Of a stretch of 64,000 nucleotides of DNA, positions 1 to 13,800 are shown in pieces. The notes beneath the pieces were generated by a model. The model worked only from the letters and a program-made list of their open reading frames with translations, was not told the DNA's origin and did not search any database. Every line of letters begins with the position of its first letter. Positions within the stretch are counted from its first letter, which is position 1. The stretch covers positions 53,662,046-53,726,045 of the forward strand of contig NC_088302.1 of NCBI RefSeq assembly GCF_032854445.1, in the 5' to 3' direction. A program made the translations under genes and the position numbers. This stretch comes from Liolophura sinensis. Its lineage: Eukaryota > Mollusca > Polyplacophora > Chitonida > Chitonidae.

Positions 1-64
1 ACAAGGATAAACCAAAATTATTATACTGTCACAATTACAGCGTATCACTGTTTATTGTATGCGT

Positions 65-438
65 TGCATACGGGTCGCAGAGCAATGACTTCATGTTATA
101 GCACAGTAAATCATTGAGGTCGGTGGTAAAAGACACTGTAGGAAGTTAGAGCACAACTTAACCACAGAGATTTTTAATATGCTAATCGTGAACTACATGT
201 GGCAATCGATGTACTATGGGGGGCAACTGCAGCCCTGTGAATAGCTGAGCAAAATGTTGAGCTATGAGGTAAAAGACCTTTGATATGCAAATCACAACTG
301 ATGACTGGCTATCTGTGTACTGTGGGTAGCCACTGCAACCCTATGATTGGCCAAAAACTTTAACCAAACTGGACACCAAAACCAACAGCATCTGACCCCC
401 TCTCACTATACCTCTCCTTACTTTGCAAGGCGAGCTAA
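65..438. repeat. Dispersed repeat family A, copy 1
   Basis: Resembles 23706-24095 in the same orientation. Shared blocks include GTAAAAGACACTGT, CTTTGATATGCAAA, TTGGCCAAAAACTTTAACCA, CAGCATCTGA and GGCGAGCTAAA, separated by small indels. No coding capacity and no recognisable termini, so the class is unknown. It lies in the intron after exon 13. Confidence 0.7.
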
Positions 439-480
439 ACTTAACATAGATCTACAGGTACATGCATATACAGTACATAC

Positions 481-588
481 TCTTCCCTGTAGCCTCATTC
501 TGAACCCATAGGCGGTGTAAGTGGAGATTGGTTGGTACAAACTCAAGATCCTTGTCAGCCTTTTTGGCACTGGGCTTAAAACTTGGGC
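481..588 (-). CDS. INPP4: INPP4-like coding exon 13 (last exon seen in the window)
   Basis: Encodes PSFKPSAKKADKDLEFVPTN and then LHLHRLWVQNEATGK. This matches SFKASS-x-KADK-x-LEFVPTNLH-x-QRM of INPP4A. Acceptor TCTATCTAG, donor GTATGT at 480, phase 1. No further exon is visible between 1 and 480, so the catalytic half lies to the left. Confidence 0.9.
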
Positions 589-3500
589 CTAGATAGAAAA
601 AATAGTACATTATATAACAAACATATCTGATACACTATAGTATTTGGTTCAAAAAATCTAATATACACCATCTTATATTCATTCTTTGAGATATTTTTTT
701 CAGTTTTACTATCACTTAGAAGAGCATGAGTGAAGTATCATAATCGACCACATATAAGGCTGTGTTTTTTCTCAATTTAAAATACAAAAACAGTACGTTC
801 AAGATGAAAACGATGCTTTTCTTATACTGTATAACACAGCAAAATAGTACATGGATTACCCAGATGTGAAAGAGGTTAATAAATACTTATGAATATGTTG
901 ATTTAAAAAAAATACATTCATTATGCATATTAGAAACAGGCACATAAACAAAACCAAAGTGACCCAGTCAATCACACCACAACCAGTAATCAAACTCAAT
1001 CTGTGCTGTTGTACATAATATTACATGTTGTTTATACTATATCACTGACGTCAAGATTGTACATTACCGTTAATTGTGCATGTACTTACACTAACATTTA
1101 GGAATGCACGAATAACCTTTATTTACTTCTACAACTTCTTTAGTTAATAACTTTTCGGTGAATCAAGTTGCTCTGACACGAATGAATATTAGTGAAGATT
1201 GCAGAATCATACTTGACTTCAAGTGAAGCTGCAACACAACAAGGACATTTTTGCATATATGTTACCTTAGCAGAATCCAAAAAATGAATAATATTGTGAT
1301 GTGATGCAGTATGATTTATGGATGGAAGTCACAAATCTCTTTGTCAATCAAGACTTACAGAGACTTTCCACACTCATTATTCACTTTCTGATCAGAAATA
1401 CCACCTCCATGTACCAAACTACGGATGGTATTACAATAATGAAACTTTAGCTGTTCAAAAATGACCGAGATTTGGCTCCTTTTTTTTTAAGCACTACTGC
1501 ACAGATGGCAATTTAAACACAAAAAACAAAACAGAATAAAGTGTCAAATTTAGTTTCAGCTTTTTTTTTCCAGACACAGGCTTCAAAAATACTTATTTGC
1601 ATACCATGACACATGACTACACGGCCACAGACAGACATGCAGTTAATGGGTTCACCTTCATAGGATGTAACGAATCTCATGCACCTAGCATAAGTGCTTA
1701 TCAAACTTGTGTGGAGGCTCAGCATTTCCTTGCGTCTGTTATCCCAATGCTCTGCTAGCTGAGGAGACAGAAAAACATGGGGAGACATGCTTCATGCTAC
1801 AGCTTCTAACAATCAGGTCATTTCAGGCAAGCTTGTCTGTACCATACATCACACATATCCTAATACCACTGCAACAATTCAGTTTATACGTATGTATGGA
1901 CGCAACAAGGATCAGCTCCTTGAAGTCTTTGCAGGTTTAATCACAAGACACCATGCCAGGTCAGTAATTATTTCCGTAAGTACATTTTTGAGACTTTGAC
2001 ACAGAATCTGCCAATATCATCAGTAGGGGTTTCCATTTATAGATGTTCTTATGTATAATCTAAATGATGTTCCCAAGTGTAAAAGGTCATGTCATTGTGC
2101 AGTATAGACAAACACAGTCAACCATAACCAAAGAAATTCCAACATTAATTCAGGAAATCCCACAACCAAATAAAGAAATCTTGCAATTTCAAACAAAGAA
2201 CTTCTACAAGGTTGAAAATTCTTTGAAAAGTTTATGGCATAAAAGAATAATACAAAGGCCTAACACGTCATGAAATCAATGTAATTCATCTATCCACCAA
2301 AAACTCCACCCTGCAGATGTAGAGGTCCATTGCCCATATTCTGATTAACGACTCTCCAAATTGCAGTGTGTTATAGTTGGAGAAGATCCCATAACAGCTT
2401 TTGTTACACCAGTTAGAATTTGTCAGTCCAAAAATTTGGCAAGGCCTCTGTTCAACTTTGTGATGCAAAATTTCAAAAGTTGCAGAAGTCAGTGAAGGTA
2501 TTTACCAAAAATAACCATTTCCACCTATTTAAGAAAGTCTTGGAAATCTAGTGTTAGTATTAAAGTTTGGGGTGAAATGCAGCACAATGCAGTGTTGAAT
2601 CCTCCACCATGAGATACTCAATCAGGACAGAAGATTAACCTTCCCCTATGTAAGCGTCCAGGCCATACAGAGAATCAGTGTAAATCATGACACTGGTGCC
2701 TGCCAGAGTTATCCACGTCATACGGTCGCTCTCATGGGCGGCATTCAACTGAAAGCAGCAGCAGTCGCATATGTGCCATAACATCAGCAAATCTCTCAGT
2801 CATAGATGCTTGTTTTTTCTTTCCCTTCTCATCTTTGACTCTCAGGTAACCAAAATGTTTTTTTTAACTGAAAGTAACTTTTCCATAATTGTTTTAATTG
2901 CTTTCTTCACAATTTTTGAGAAGAACACCAGAATAGATCCCGCAGTTGCATTTTTTTTTTTTTTGCCAGTTGTTCAAAAGCTTTTAGCCAGTCCTAAATC
3001 TCGATGCCAGTGGGACTTTCATGTAACTTTAGTCTAGACTAAACTTAATACCAAGCTTAATTGCTAATACACTTTTGTACAACTGGGCCCTGCTACAGTC
3101 ACAAATCTATTTTCACTAAAGCAAAACAATGTTAAATGAGCATGTAGGGCTATGGTACATCACCATAATTCTGAAGCACCAAACTGCACTTCTATCTGAG
3201 GTCAAATAGGTACACTAAATTATGATGGTATGTGACTTTGCAAAGGTACATGGACATGTATACATGACTTTGTACAGGTACATGGACATGTATACATGAC
3301 TTTGTACAGGTACATGGACATGTATACATGACTTTGTATAGGTACATGGACATGTATACATGACTTTGTACAGGTACATGGACATGTACACGTGACTTTG
3401 TACAGGTACATGGACATGTACACGTGACTTTGTACAGGTCTATGGACATGTATACATGACTTTGTACAGGTACATGGACATGTACACGTGACTTTGTACA

Positions 3501-6500
3501 GGTACATGGACATGTACACGTGACTTTGTACAGGTACATGGACATGTACACGTGACTTTGTACAGGTACATGGACATGCATACATGACTTTGTACAGGTA
3601 CATGGACATGTATACGTGACTTTGTACAGGTACATGGACATGTATACGTGACTTTGTAGAGGTACATGGACATGTACACGTGATTTTGTAGAGGTACATG
3701 GACATGTACAGGTACATGGACATGTACACGTGACTTTGTACATGTGACTTTGTACAGGTACATGGACATGTATACGTGACTTTGTACAGGTACATGGACA
3801 TGTATACATGACTTTGTACAGGTACATGGGCATGTATACATGGCTTTGTTCAGATACATGGACATGTATACATGACTTTGTACAGGTACATGGACATGTA
3901 TACATGACGTTGTACAGGTACATGGACATGTATACATGACTTTGTACAGGTACATGGGCATGTATACATGACTTTGTACAGGTACATGGACATGTACACG
4001 TGACTTTGTACAGGTCCATGGACATGTATACATGACTTTGTACAGGTACATGGACATGTACATGTGACTTTGTACAGGTACATGTACACGTGACTTTGTA
4101 CAGGTACATGGACATGTACACGTGATTTTGTACAGGTACATGGACATGTACACGTGACTTGGTACAGGTACATGGACATGTACACGTGACTTTGTACAGG
4201 TACATGGACATGCATACGTGACTTTGTACAGGTACATGGACATGTACACGTGACTTTGTACAGGTACATGGACATGTATACGTGACTTTGTACATGTACA
4301 TGGACATGTATACGTGACTTTATACAGGTACATGGACATGTATACGTGACTTTGTACCGGTACATGGACATGTACAGGTGATTTTGTACAGGTACATGGA
4401 CATGTACACGTGACTTTGTACAGGTACATGGACATGTATACGTGACTTTGTACAGGTACATGGACATGTATACGTGACTTTGTACAGGTACATGTATATA
4501 TGATTTTGTACAGGTACATGGACATGTATATGTGACTTTATAACATGTATATGTGACTTTGTACAGGTACATGTATATATGACTTTGTACAGGTACATGG
4601 ACATGTATATGTGACGTAACATGTATATATGACTCTGTGCAGGTACATGGACACGTATACATGACTTTGTACAGGTACAAGGACATGTATACATGGCTTT
4701 GTACAGGTACATGTATATATGACTTTGTACAGGTACATGGACATGTATATGTGACTTTGTAACATGTATATGTGACTCTGTACAGGTACATGGACATGTA
4801 TATGTGACTTTGTACAGGTACATGGACATGTATATGTGACTTTGTACAGGTACATGTATATATGACTTTGTACAGGTACATGGACATGTATATGTGACGT
4901 AACATGTATATGTGACTGTACAGGTACATGGACATGTATATGTGACTTTGTAACATGTACAGGTGACTGTACAGGTACATGGACATGTATATGTGACTTT
5001 GTACAGGTACATGGACATGCCCATGTACCTGTACACAATCAAGCACAAATTGCAAACTGCTGGCAGACTTTCCCACTCACAAGCATGGTGGGAGCTGGCA
5101 TGATCTGGACTTGGCCTCACAGCGACTGCTTTGCTGGGAGGCTGCTGAGTCACACTACCATGATAACTACTCAACTACGGATGCCCCATCCCTCATTTGT
5201 CTAGAACAAACATTAGGCCCCCCAGTAACAGGTGTCGAAATCCTAATGGTGAGAGAAAAATGGCCAAAGGTCTATAACAAACATTAGGCCCCCCAGTAAC
5301 AGGTGTCGAAATCCTATTGGTGAGAGAAAAATGGCCAAAGGTCTATAACAAACATTAGACCCCCCCCCCAGTAACAGGTGTCGAAATCCTATTGGTGAGA
5401 GAAAAATGGCCAAAGGTCTATAACAAACATTAGACCCCCCAGTAACAGGTGTCGAAATCCTATTGGTGAGGGAAAAATGGCCAAAGGTCTATAACAAACA
5501 TTAGACCCCCCCTCCCCCCCAGTAACAGGTGTGGAAGTCCACAATTGTGGACACTATGCTCAGGACTGAACCCACACTTTATGTGCCCTGGTGACTAAAA
5601 GACAAACATCACTACCACTCGGCCACAAGCAGTTCTCTTCATGTAACAAAATAAGCTACAGTTAGCAAACTATTAACTAAAAGTTACATACCTGTACCCT
5701 AAAGTGCCTTAGCACTTTCTTACCCATGTTAAATTTTACCATGTAAGGTAAGCTTACTAACAATGTATAATTCTAAAACAAATCTACAGTACATGTATTT
5801 TTGTTAACATTTAGATGTAAAGAAAAAATGTTGCAATGACATTAAGAACTAAGAAAGCACTTCAAAAGACAGGCATATTTACCTCCCCAAGATTCTGGAG
5901 CTCTTCAATTTTCAGTTTCTCTTCTTCAATCCAAAGTTTGCTGTGGGAAGAAGAAACAAGAAATAATAATTAAAAACTATTCAAAACTCTCTACTGAACT
6001 GTATGTTGCCCAATTTGTCCAATCCTCAGTCCTTTCCTCAAAAGCGGTTACTTCACTTATGGTGACATTTAATTAGGGCATTGATTCGTCGAATGCTTGT
6101 TAAATACTGTGAACTGTGCAAAGAGCTTATGGTACATGTATTCTGAGAGCATGATGTAAGCCTATAAGTTAGAGATGAGGAAAATATCGCTTCTGTTTTC
6201 ACTTTTTCATACTTTACACCCAGGCGAAATGCCGGTGAGAAAGAAACAGTTGTTTCAAAATGTTCCAATCTGAGCTTAGCCGTATGATGTCATAATACAC
6301 GTACAGTAAACTTTTACATTTCTACGTCACCCAACAAGAAGACACGACGTCTTACATACGCAGCTTTGAAATATCTAGGTCAACAGCTATGACCTAAGAT
6401 TGCTCTTGATTGGTCTAAAATGTAGTGTGAAGGGTGTGAAATAGAATGGTAGCATGAAATATGCAGTTTTTGCCACATTTTCTTCATATTTAGGGGTAGA

Positions 6501-7799
6501 ATAGACTTTAATACCTTCGATTTTATGAGGGTAAAAACCATTGTTCAAAATCATAGGTCAATTTAACATTAAGTACCAGTATACAATTGCACAAACATTG
6601 TAAAGGTTAACTTACAGCAGTTTTTGAGGAATGTAGAAAGACAGTTTACTTTCCCCCATGTATTCATACACAGCCAAGTTTTCACCATCTGTTGTTTCAA
6701 ATCGGAAGCTTTTTGAGACAACATTCTCATACAGAGTTTTCAACATTTCCAATCTCTTAGATGGTCGTCGTTCCATTAAATTCTGAAATCACAGAACAGA
6801 TGAAATCCAACATGTAGGATAAAGTATACATTCAATTCACATACAAAAATAAGTGGAAGTTTTGGACAAGTAAACTGAACCAAATAGCACTGTCTGCTGC
6901 AACAAAAATATAGTGAATCTAAATAACTTGATCATTTATGATATCGATGGTATACTCATACCTTCAGAAAACACACACAAAATTATGGTATTCAAATTTT
7001 ATACTTTTATTGTTGCATGGATAACTTTTAGATGTACCTATATGTACAATGTAGAATGTTCAAAATATCCATAACTATCTCTTCCTTTCTTTGTATTGTC
7101 ATCATTATATATATTAACCTAGTCATGGTTAATACTTGCATGCACTACAGCACATGTAGCTTATTACGGATATTATAAGTGTGTATTAGCATTCTAATTC
7201 CTCTCTGACTACAGGTTGAGCATAGAGTGACACACTAACCTGGCTTTCTGGTGAGGCATTCTTGTCATTTGCCCAGGCCATCACAGTAACGCAGCCAGCA
7301 TTTCGGTAATCTTGGGACCTGCAGTAGACAAATGCAAGAGATACTGCATACATCATCCATACATGACTTCATTACATGAGGGTTAAACAACTAACATACA
7401 ATGTAATCAGTTTAATATCTGATTGATGCTTCAGTCCACTCATGTGACTGCCGTATGATTTCTGATTGGAGGAGAGGGAGGGCCATGTCAACTTTCTGAC
7501 TTTAAGCTGGAACTGAGATGAAATGTACATGGTCTTGTGAATCTACAATGCATCTTACTCTGCAGGAATCCACTTCATTAATGGTTAAGAAGGATTGTTA
7601 AGTTGATCAATCTTCAACCATTTCAACTATTTCAGTGGTTGCACATTTATACTGCAAATTTCAGAGCAATTTATGCTGTTATATTATCTGATTTTGTAAC
7701 TAACAATGTTATGGGCCCTTTTAGCAAATTGTGCTAAAGAACTAAAGTATTGGTTGCCTGAACCATCTATGCCCTTGTTTCCATCTCTTATGTCATGTT

Positions 7800-7842
<43 letters not shown>

Positions 7843-10800
7843 ACTACAGTATCGCTTCGTTCTTGCCTAACCCAACCATAGATACACATGTATGTTGACT
7901 TACACAAGTCTTAGTCTCAGCCGAGAGTTTGGAGCACTAAGCACATCAGTTAAGGTGAAGATAACTTCACCGATCTGAGTCATCTGAAACAAAATAGGTA
8001 CAGTCATCATAGGTCACATGACATGACACAATGTTCTCTAGCTCAACATTATAACAGACAGTCCTAGTAGTTCATAAGGATAACATATAGACTTGTGGTG
8101 GCTCCATCTTCATGAGTTCACATAGCAAACAGTGTTGAGGCAGAAAGATGTCTTATAGATTACATTACTTGCATGCTGCCAACATCACAGCATCCATTTC
8201 TGTGAATTCATACACTACTTGTTGTCTGAGGCTCAGTGTGTGCCAACATGGGCAGAACAACTACCTAATCTCGTCACAGAGAAGGAAAATGACTCTGATA
8301 GTGTGCTTCATTGGACAAAGATGTTGTACAGAACCCCACATTTCAAGCAGGAAACCACTACGGCCATGCAGTTCATTAGAAACTCAGATCTGAGGGCATT
8401 AACACAATGTATGTAACATGAGGTCTGCAAAGAACTAGAGTGTGATTTTACAACATGGGGTTGTGGCCATGCAGTAAAATGCTTCTCCTCCAAATTTTCT
8501 CAAATTATTCCTATCACCTGAAGCTATCGATGATGGTGATGCCTCAGGCAAGATTAAGAAAAAAGAAGCTTCCCAGAAATTATAGCCTAAAGACTGGATC
8601 GAAATCATGCTGAAATGAAACCCTTTCTGTGGCTGTTACTACAGTACACAAGGGCCAAGAGATAATCACAGTACAGTTATACACATGTACCATGTACATA
8701 TAGTGTCGTGTGTCTCTGCTAATTAAGCCTGTAAAATGGTGCTAGACTAGTTGTACAAAGTTTCAGCTCAGTGACGTCAATCGCCATAGACCACCAAAGT
8801 AAAGCTATACATGCATATCCAGTAGTGTACTTCTAGTGTGCTAGTGGTTTGTCTGTTGTAAGCCTGTTAAATGGCGATGGAGAGGTCGCAGACACTTACA
8901 GCTGACTGATCTCTATCTCTACAGGCCACCACAGTACACCTATACTTGTATATCTGGCAGTGTATCTCTAGTGTGCTAGTGGTTTGTCTGTGGTAAACCC
9001 ACTGACTGGTGATGGACAGGTTGTAGACACTTACAGCTGACTGATCTCTATCTCTACACAACACCACAGTACACTTATACATGTATATCCAGAAGTGTAC
9101 CTCTAGTGTGCTAGTGGTTTGTCTGTGGTAAGCCCATTGACTGGTGATGGACAGGTTGTAGACATTTACAGCTGACTGATCTCTATCTCTACAGGCCACC
9201 ACAGTACACCTATACTTGTATATCTGGTAGTGTATCTCTAGTGTGCTAGTGGTTTGTCTGTCGTAAGCCCATTGACTGGTGATGGACAGGTTGTAGACAC
9301 TTATAGCTGACTGATCTCCATCTCTACAGATCACCACAGTAAACCTATACATGTATATCTGGTAGTGTACTTCTAGTGTGCTAGTGGTTTGTCTGTGGTA
9401 AGCCTGTTAAATGGCGATGGACAGGTTGTAGACACTTACAGCTGACTGATCTCTATCTCTACAGACCACCACAGTAAACCTATACATGTATATGCAGTAG
9501 TGTACCTCTAGTGTGCTAGTGGTTTGTCTGTGGTAAGCGCATTGACTGGTGATGGACAGGTTGTAGACACTTACAGCTGACTGATCTCTATCTCTACAGA
9601 CCACCACAGTAAACCTATACATGTATATCTGGTAATGTACATCTAGTGTACTAGTGGTTTGTCTGTGGTAAGCCTATTGACTGGTGATGGACAAGTTGTA
9701 GACACTTACAGCTGACTGATCTCTATCTCTACAGATCACCACAGTAAACCTATACATGTATATCCAGTAGTGTACTTAAAGTGTGCTAGTGGTTTGTCTG
9801 TGGTAAGCCCATTGACTGGTGATGGACAGATTGTAGACATTTGCAGCTGACTGATCTCTATCGCTACACACCACCACAGTATGCCTATACATGTATATCC
9901 AGAAGTGTACCTCTAGTGTGCTAGTGGTTTGTCTGTAGTAAGCCTATTGAATGGTGATAGACAGGTTGTAGACACTTACAGCTGACTGATCCCTATCTTT
10001 ACAGACCACCACAGTAAACCTATACACGTAAATCCGGTAGTGTGCCTCTAGTGTACTAGTGGTTTGTCTGTGGTAAGCCCGCTGACTGGTGATGGACAGG
10101 TTGTAGACATTTACAGCTGACTGATCTCTATCTCTACAGGCCACCACAATACACCTATACTTGTATATCTGGTAGTGTATATCTGGTAGTGTATATCTGG
10201 TAGTGTACATCAAGAGTACTAGTGGTTTGTGTGTGGTAAGCGCATTGACTGGTGATGGATAGGTTGTAGACACTTACAGCTGACTGATCTCTATCGCTAC
10301 ACACCACAACAGTACACTTATACATGTATATCCAGTAGTGCACCTCTAGTGTACTAGTGGTTTGTCTGTGGTAAGCCTGTTAAATGGCGATGGACAGGTT
10401 GTAGACACTTACAGCTGACTGATCTCTATCTCTACACAACACCACAGTAAACCTATACATGTATATCCAGTAGTGTACCTCTAGTGTACTAGTGGTTTGT
10501 CTGTGGTAAACCCATTGACTGGTGATGGACAGGTTGTAGACACTTATAGCTGACTGATCTCCATCTCTACAGACCACCACAGTATGCCTATACATGTATA
10601 TCCAGAAGTGTACATCTAGTGTACTAGTGGTTTGTCTGTGGTAAGCCTATTGACTGGTGATGGACAGGTTGTAGACACTTACAGCTGACTGATCTCTATC
10701 TCTACACACCACCACAGTATGCCTATACATGTATATCCAGAAGTGTACCTCTAGTGTACTAGTGGTTTGTCTGTGGTAAGCCCATTGACTGGTGATGGAC

Positions 10801-13800
10801 AGGTTGTAGACACTTACAGCTGACTGATCTCTATCTCTACAGACCACCACAGTAAACCTATACATGTATATCTGGTAATGTACATCTAGTGTACTAGTGG
10901 TTTGTCTGTGGTAAGCCCATTGACTGGTGATGGACAAGTTGTAGACACTTACAGCTGACTGATCTCTATCTCTACAGATCACCACAGTAAACCTATACAT
11001 GTATATCCAGTAGTGTACTTAAAGTGTGCTAGTGGTTTGTCTGTGGTAAGCCCATTGACTGGTGATGGACAGATTGTAGACATTTGCAGCTGACTGATCT
11101 CTATCTCTACAGACCACCACAGTATGCCTATACATGTATATCCAGAAGTGTACCTCTAGTGTGCTAGTGGTTTGTCTGTGGTAAGCCTATTGAATGGTGA
11201 TAGACAGGTTGTAGACACTTACAGCTGACTGATCCCTATCTTTACAGACCACCACAGTAAACCTATACACGTAAATCCGGTAGTGTGCCTCTAGTGTACT
11301 AGTGGTTTGTCTGTGGTAAGCCCGCTGACTGGTGATGGACAGGTTGTAGACATTTACAGCTGACTGATCTCTATCTCTACAGGCCACCACAATACACCTA
11401 TACATGTATATCTGGTAGTGTACATCAAGAGTACTAGTGGTTTGTGTGTGGTAAGCGCATTGACTGGTGATGGATAGGTTGTAGACACTTACAGCTGACT
11501 GATCTCTATCGCTACACACCACAACAGTACACTTATACATGTATATCCAGTAGTGCACCTCTAGTGTACTAGTGGTTTGTCTGTGGTAAGCCTGTTAAAT
11601 GGCGATGGACAGGTTGTAGACACTTACAGCTGACTGATCTCTATCTCTACACAACACCACAGTAAACCTATACATGTATATCCAGTAGTGTACCTCTAGT
11701 GTACTAGTGGTTTGTCTGTGGTAAACCCATTGACTGGTGATGGACAGGTTGTAGACACTTATAGCTGACTGATCTCCATCTCTACAGACCACCACAGTAT
11801 GCCTATACATGTATATCCAGAAGTGTACCTCTAGTGTGCTAGTGGTTTGTCTGTGGTAAGCCTATTGACTGGTGATGGACAGGTTGTAGACACTTACAGC
11901 TGACTGATCTCTATCTCTACACAACACCACAGTACACTTACACATGTATATCCAGTAGTGTACATCTAGTGTACTAGTGGTTTGTCTGTGGTAAGCCTAT
12001 TGACTGGTGATGGACAGGTTGTAGACACTTACAGCTGACTGATCTCTATCTCTACACACCACCACAGTATGCCTATACATGTATATCCAGAAGTGTACCT
12101 CTAGTGTACTAGTGGTTTGTCTGTGGTAAGCCCATTGACTGGTGATGGACAGGTTGTAGACACTTACAGCTGACTGATCTCTATCTCTACAGACCACCAC
12201 AGTAAACCTATACATGTATATCTGGTAGTGTACCTCTAGTGTACTAGTGGTTTGTCTGTGGTAAGCCCATTGACTGGCGATGGACAGGTTGTAGACACTT
12301 ACAGCTGACTGATCTCTATCTCTACACAACACCACAGTACACCTATACTTGTATATCTGGTAGTGTATCTCTAGTGTGCTAGTGGTTTGTCTGTGGTAAA
12401 GCCACTGACTGGTGATGGACAGGTTGTAGACACTTACAGCTGACTGATCTCTATCTCTACAGGCCACCACAGTACACCTATACTTGTATATCTGGTAGTG
12501 TATCTCTAGTGTGCTAGTGGTTTGTCTGTGGTAAGCCCACTGACTGGTGATGGACAGGTTGTAGACACTTACAGCTGACTGATCTCTATCTCTACACAAC
12601 ACCACAGTACATTTATACATGTATATCCAGAAGTGTACCTCTAGTGTACTAGTGGTTTGTCTGTGGTAAGCCTATTGACCGGTGATGGACAGGTTGTAGA
12701 CACTTACAGCTGACTGATCTCTATCTCTACACAACACCACAGTACACTTATACATGTATATCTGGTAGTGTACATCTAGTGTACTAGTGGTTTGTCTGTG
12801 GTAAGCCTATTGACTGGTGATGGACAGGTTGTAGACACTTACAGCTGACTGATCTCTATCTCTACAGATCACCACAGTACACCTATACATGTATATCCAG
12901 TAGTGTACCTCTAGTGTACTAGTGGTTTGTCTATGAACGTGTACACAGACCACCACAGTATAAACCCCATACATGTGTACCCTCAGCGGATGAAGACAAT
13001 ATGCACAAACTCGCTTAAGGGCCATAGTATAATAGAAACTTTAAAAACTGTTTCTACTCACAGTTCCCGTCATGCGTTCTGTGACATTATGGACAGTCAG
13101 CCTAACCCTTGTGATCAAGTCCACGCCTCTGCTATCACCAAAACCAATGGTTGTCAAAAACTGGGGAGAAACACTCTTCTGCAAAATATACAATGGTTAG
13201 TTATAAAACAACGTAGTAATATATGTACATGCACACAGTTGAAAGTTAAATTGATGGCCAAATTGTAACAACATTCAGTGCCAAGGATGACCATTAAAAT
13301 CCTTAAACAATGTTATAAACAAAATCATCCTATAAATGTACAAAAGCCAAGTGTTACTAGGGCTGCTAAGCTGAAGACAATGGCAGTTTTGAGTTCCTGA
13401 CGAGCATATGCCAATGAAATTAAACTCCAACTTTACATAAACCATCACACCATGTAAGGCATGGTTGTTTCAACTGATGAGAAACAATGGCTGTTTCAAC
13501 TGATGAGCAACAATGGCTGTTTCAACTGATGAGAAACAATGGCTGTTTCAACTGATGAGAAACAATGGTTGTTTCAACTGATGAGATACAATGTCTGTTT
13601 AACTGATGAGAAACACTGGGGATTCCACTTTTGTAGATGATTGTTCCCGGTAAAATGACATCTGACCAGGCAGTATAGTTAGAGAACTATACTCTCAGGG
13701 CTCCGGCAGTAAAGTGCCAACCAGGAATGTCACACATGTATACAGTCACCTTAAAGTCTTGCTACACGCTGTCATAAAGGGAGATAGTTAATAAAGGATA

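Noticed and set aside
3192-5174. Several overlapping 160-410-codon open frames on the minus strand
   Set aside because: They are different readings of the stop-poor 32-bp array; all three frames are open and none has a domain.
8867-12620. Minus-strand open frames of 70-207 codons with a 45-residue repeat
   Set aside because: Produced by the 135-bp satellite (a multiple of three); interrupted by stops, inside an INPP4 intron, no start or signal context.
13461-13616. CTGATGAGAAAC in each 26-bp unit, resembling the hammerhead words CUGAUGAG and GAAAC
   Set aside because: There is no helix II between the two words and no flanking helices, so it cannot be a ribozyme.
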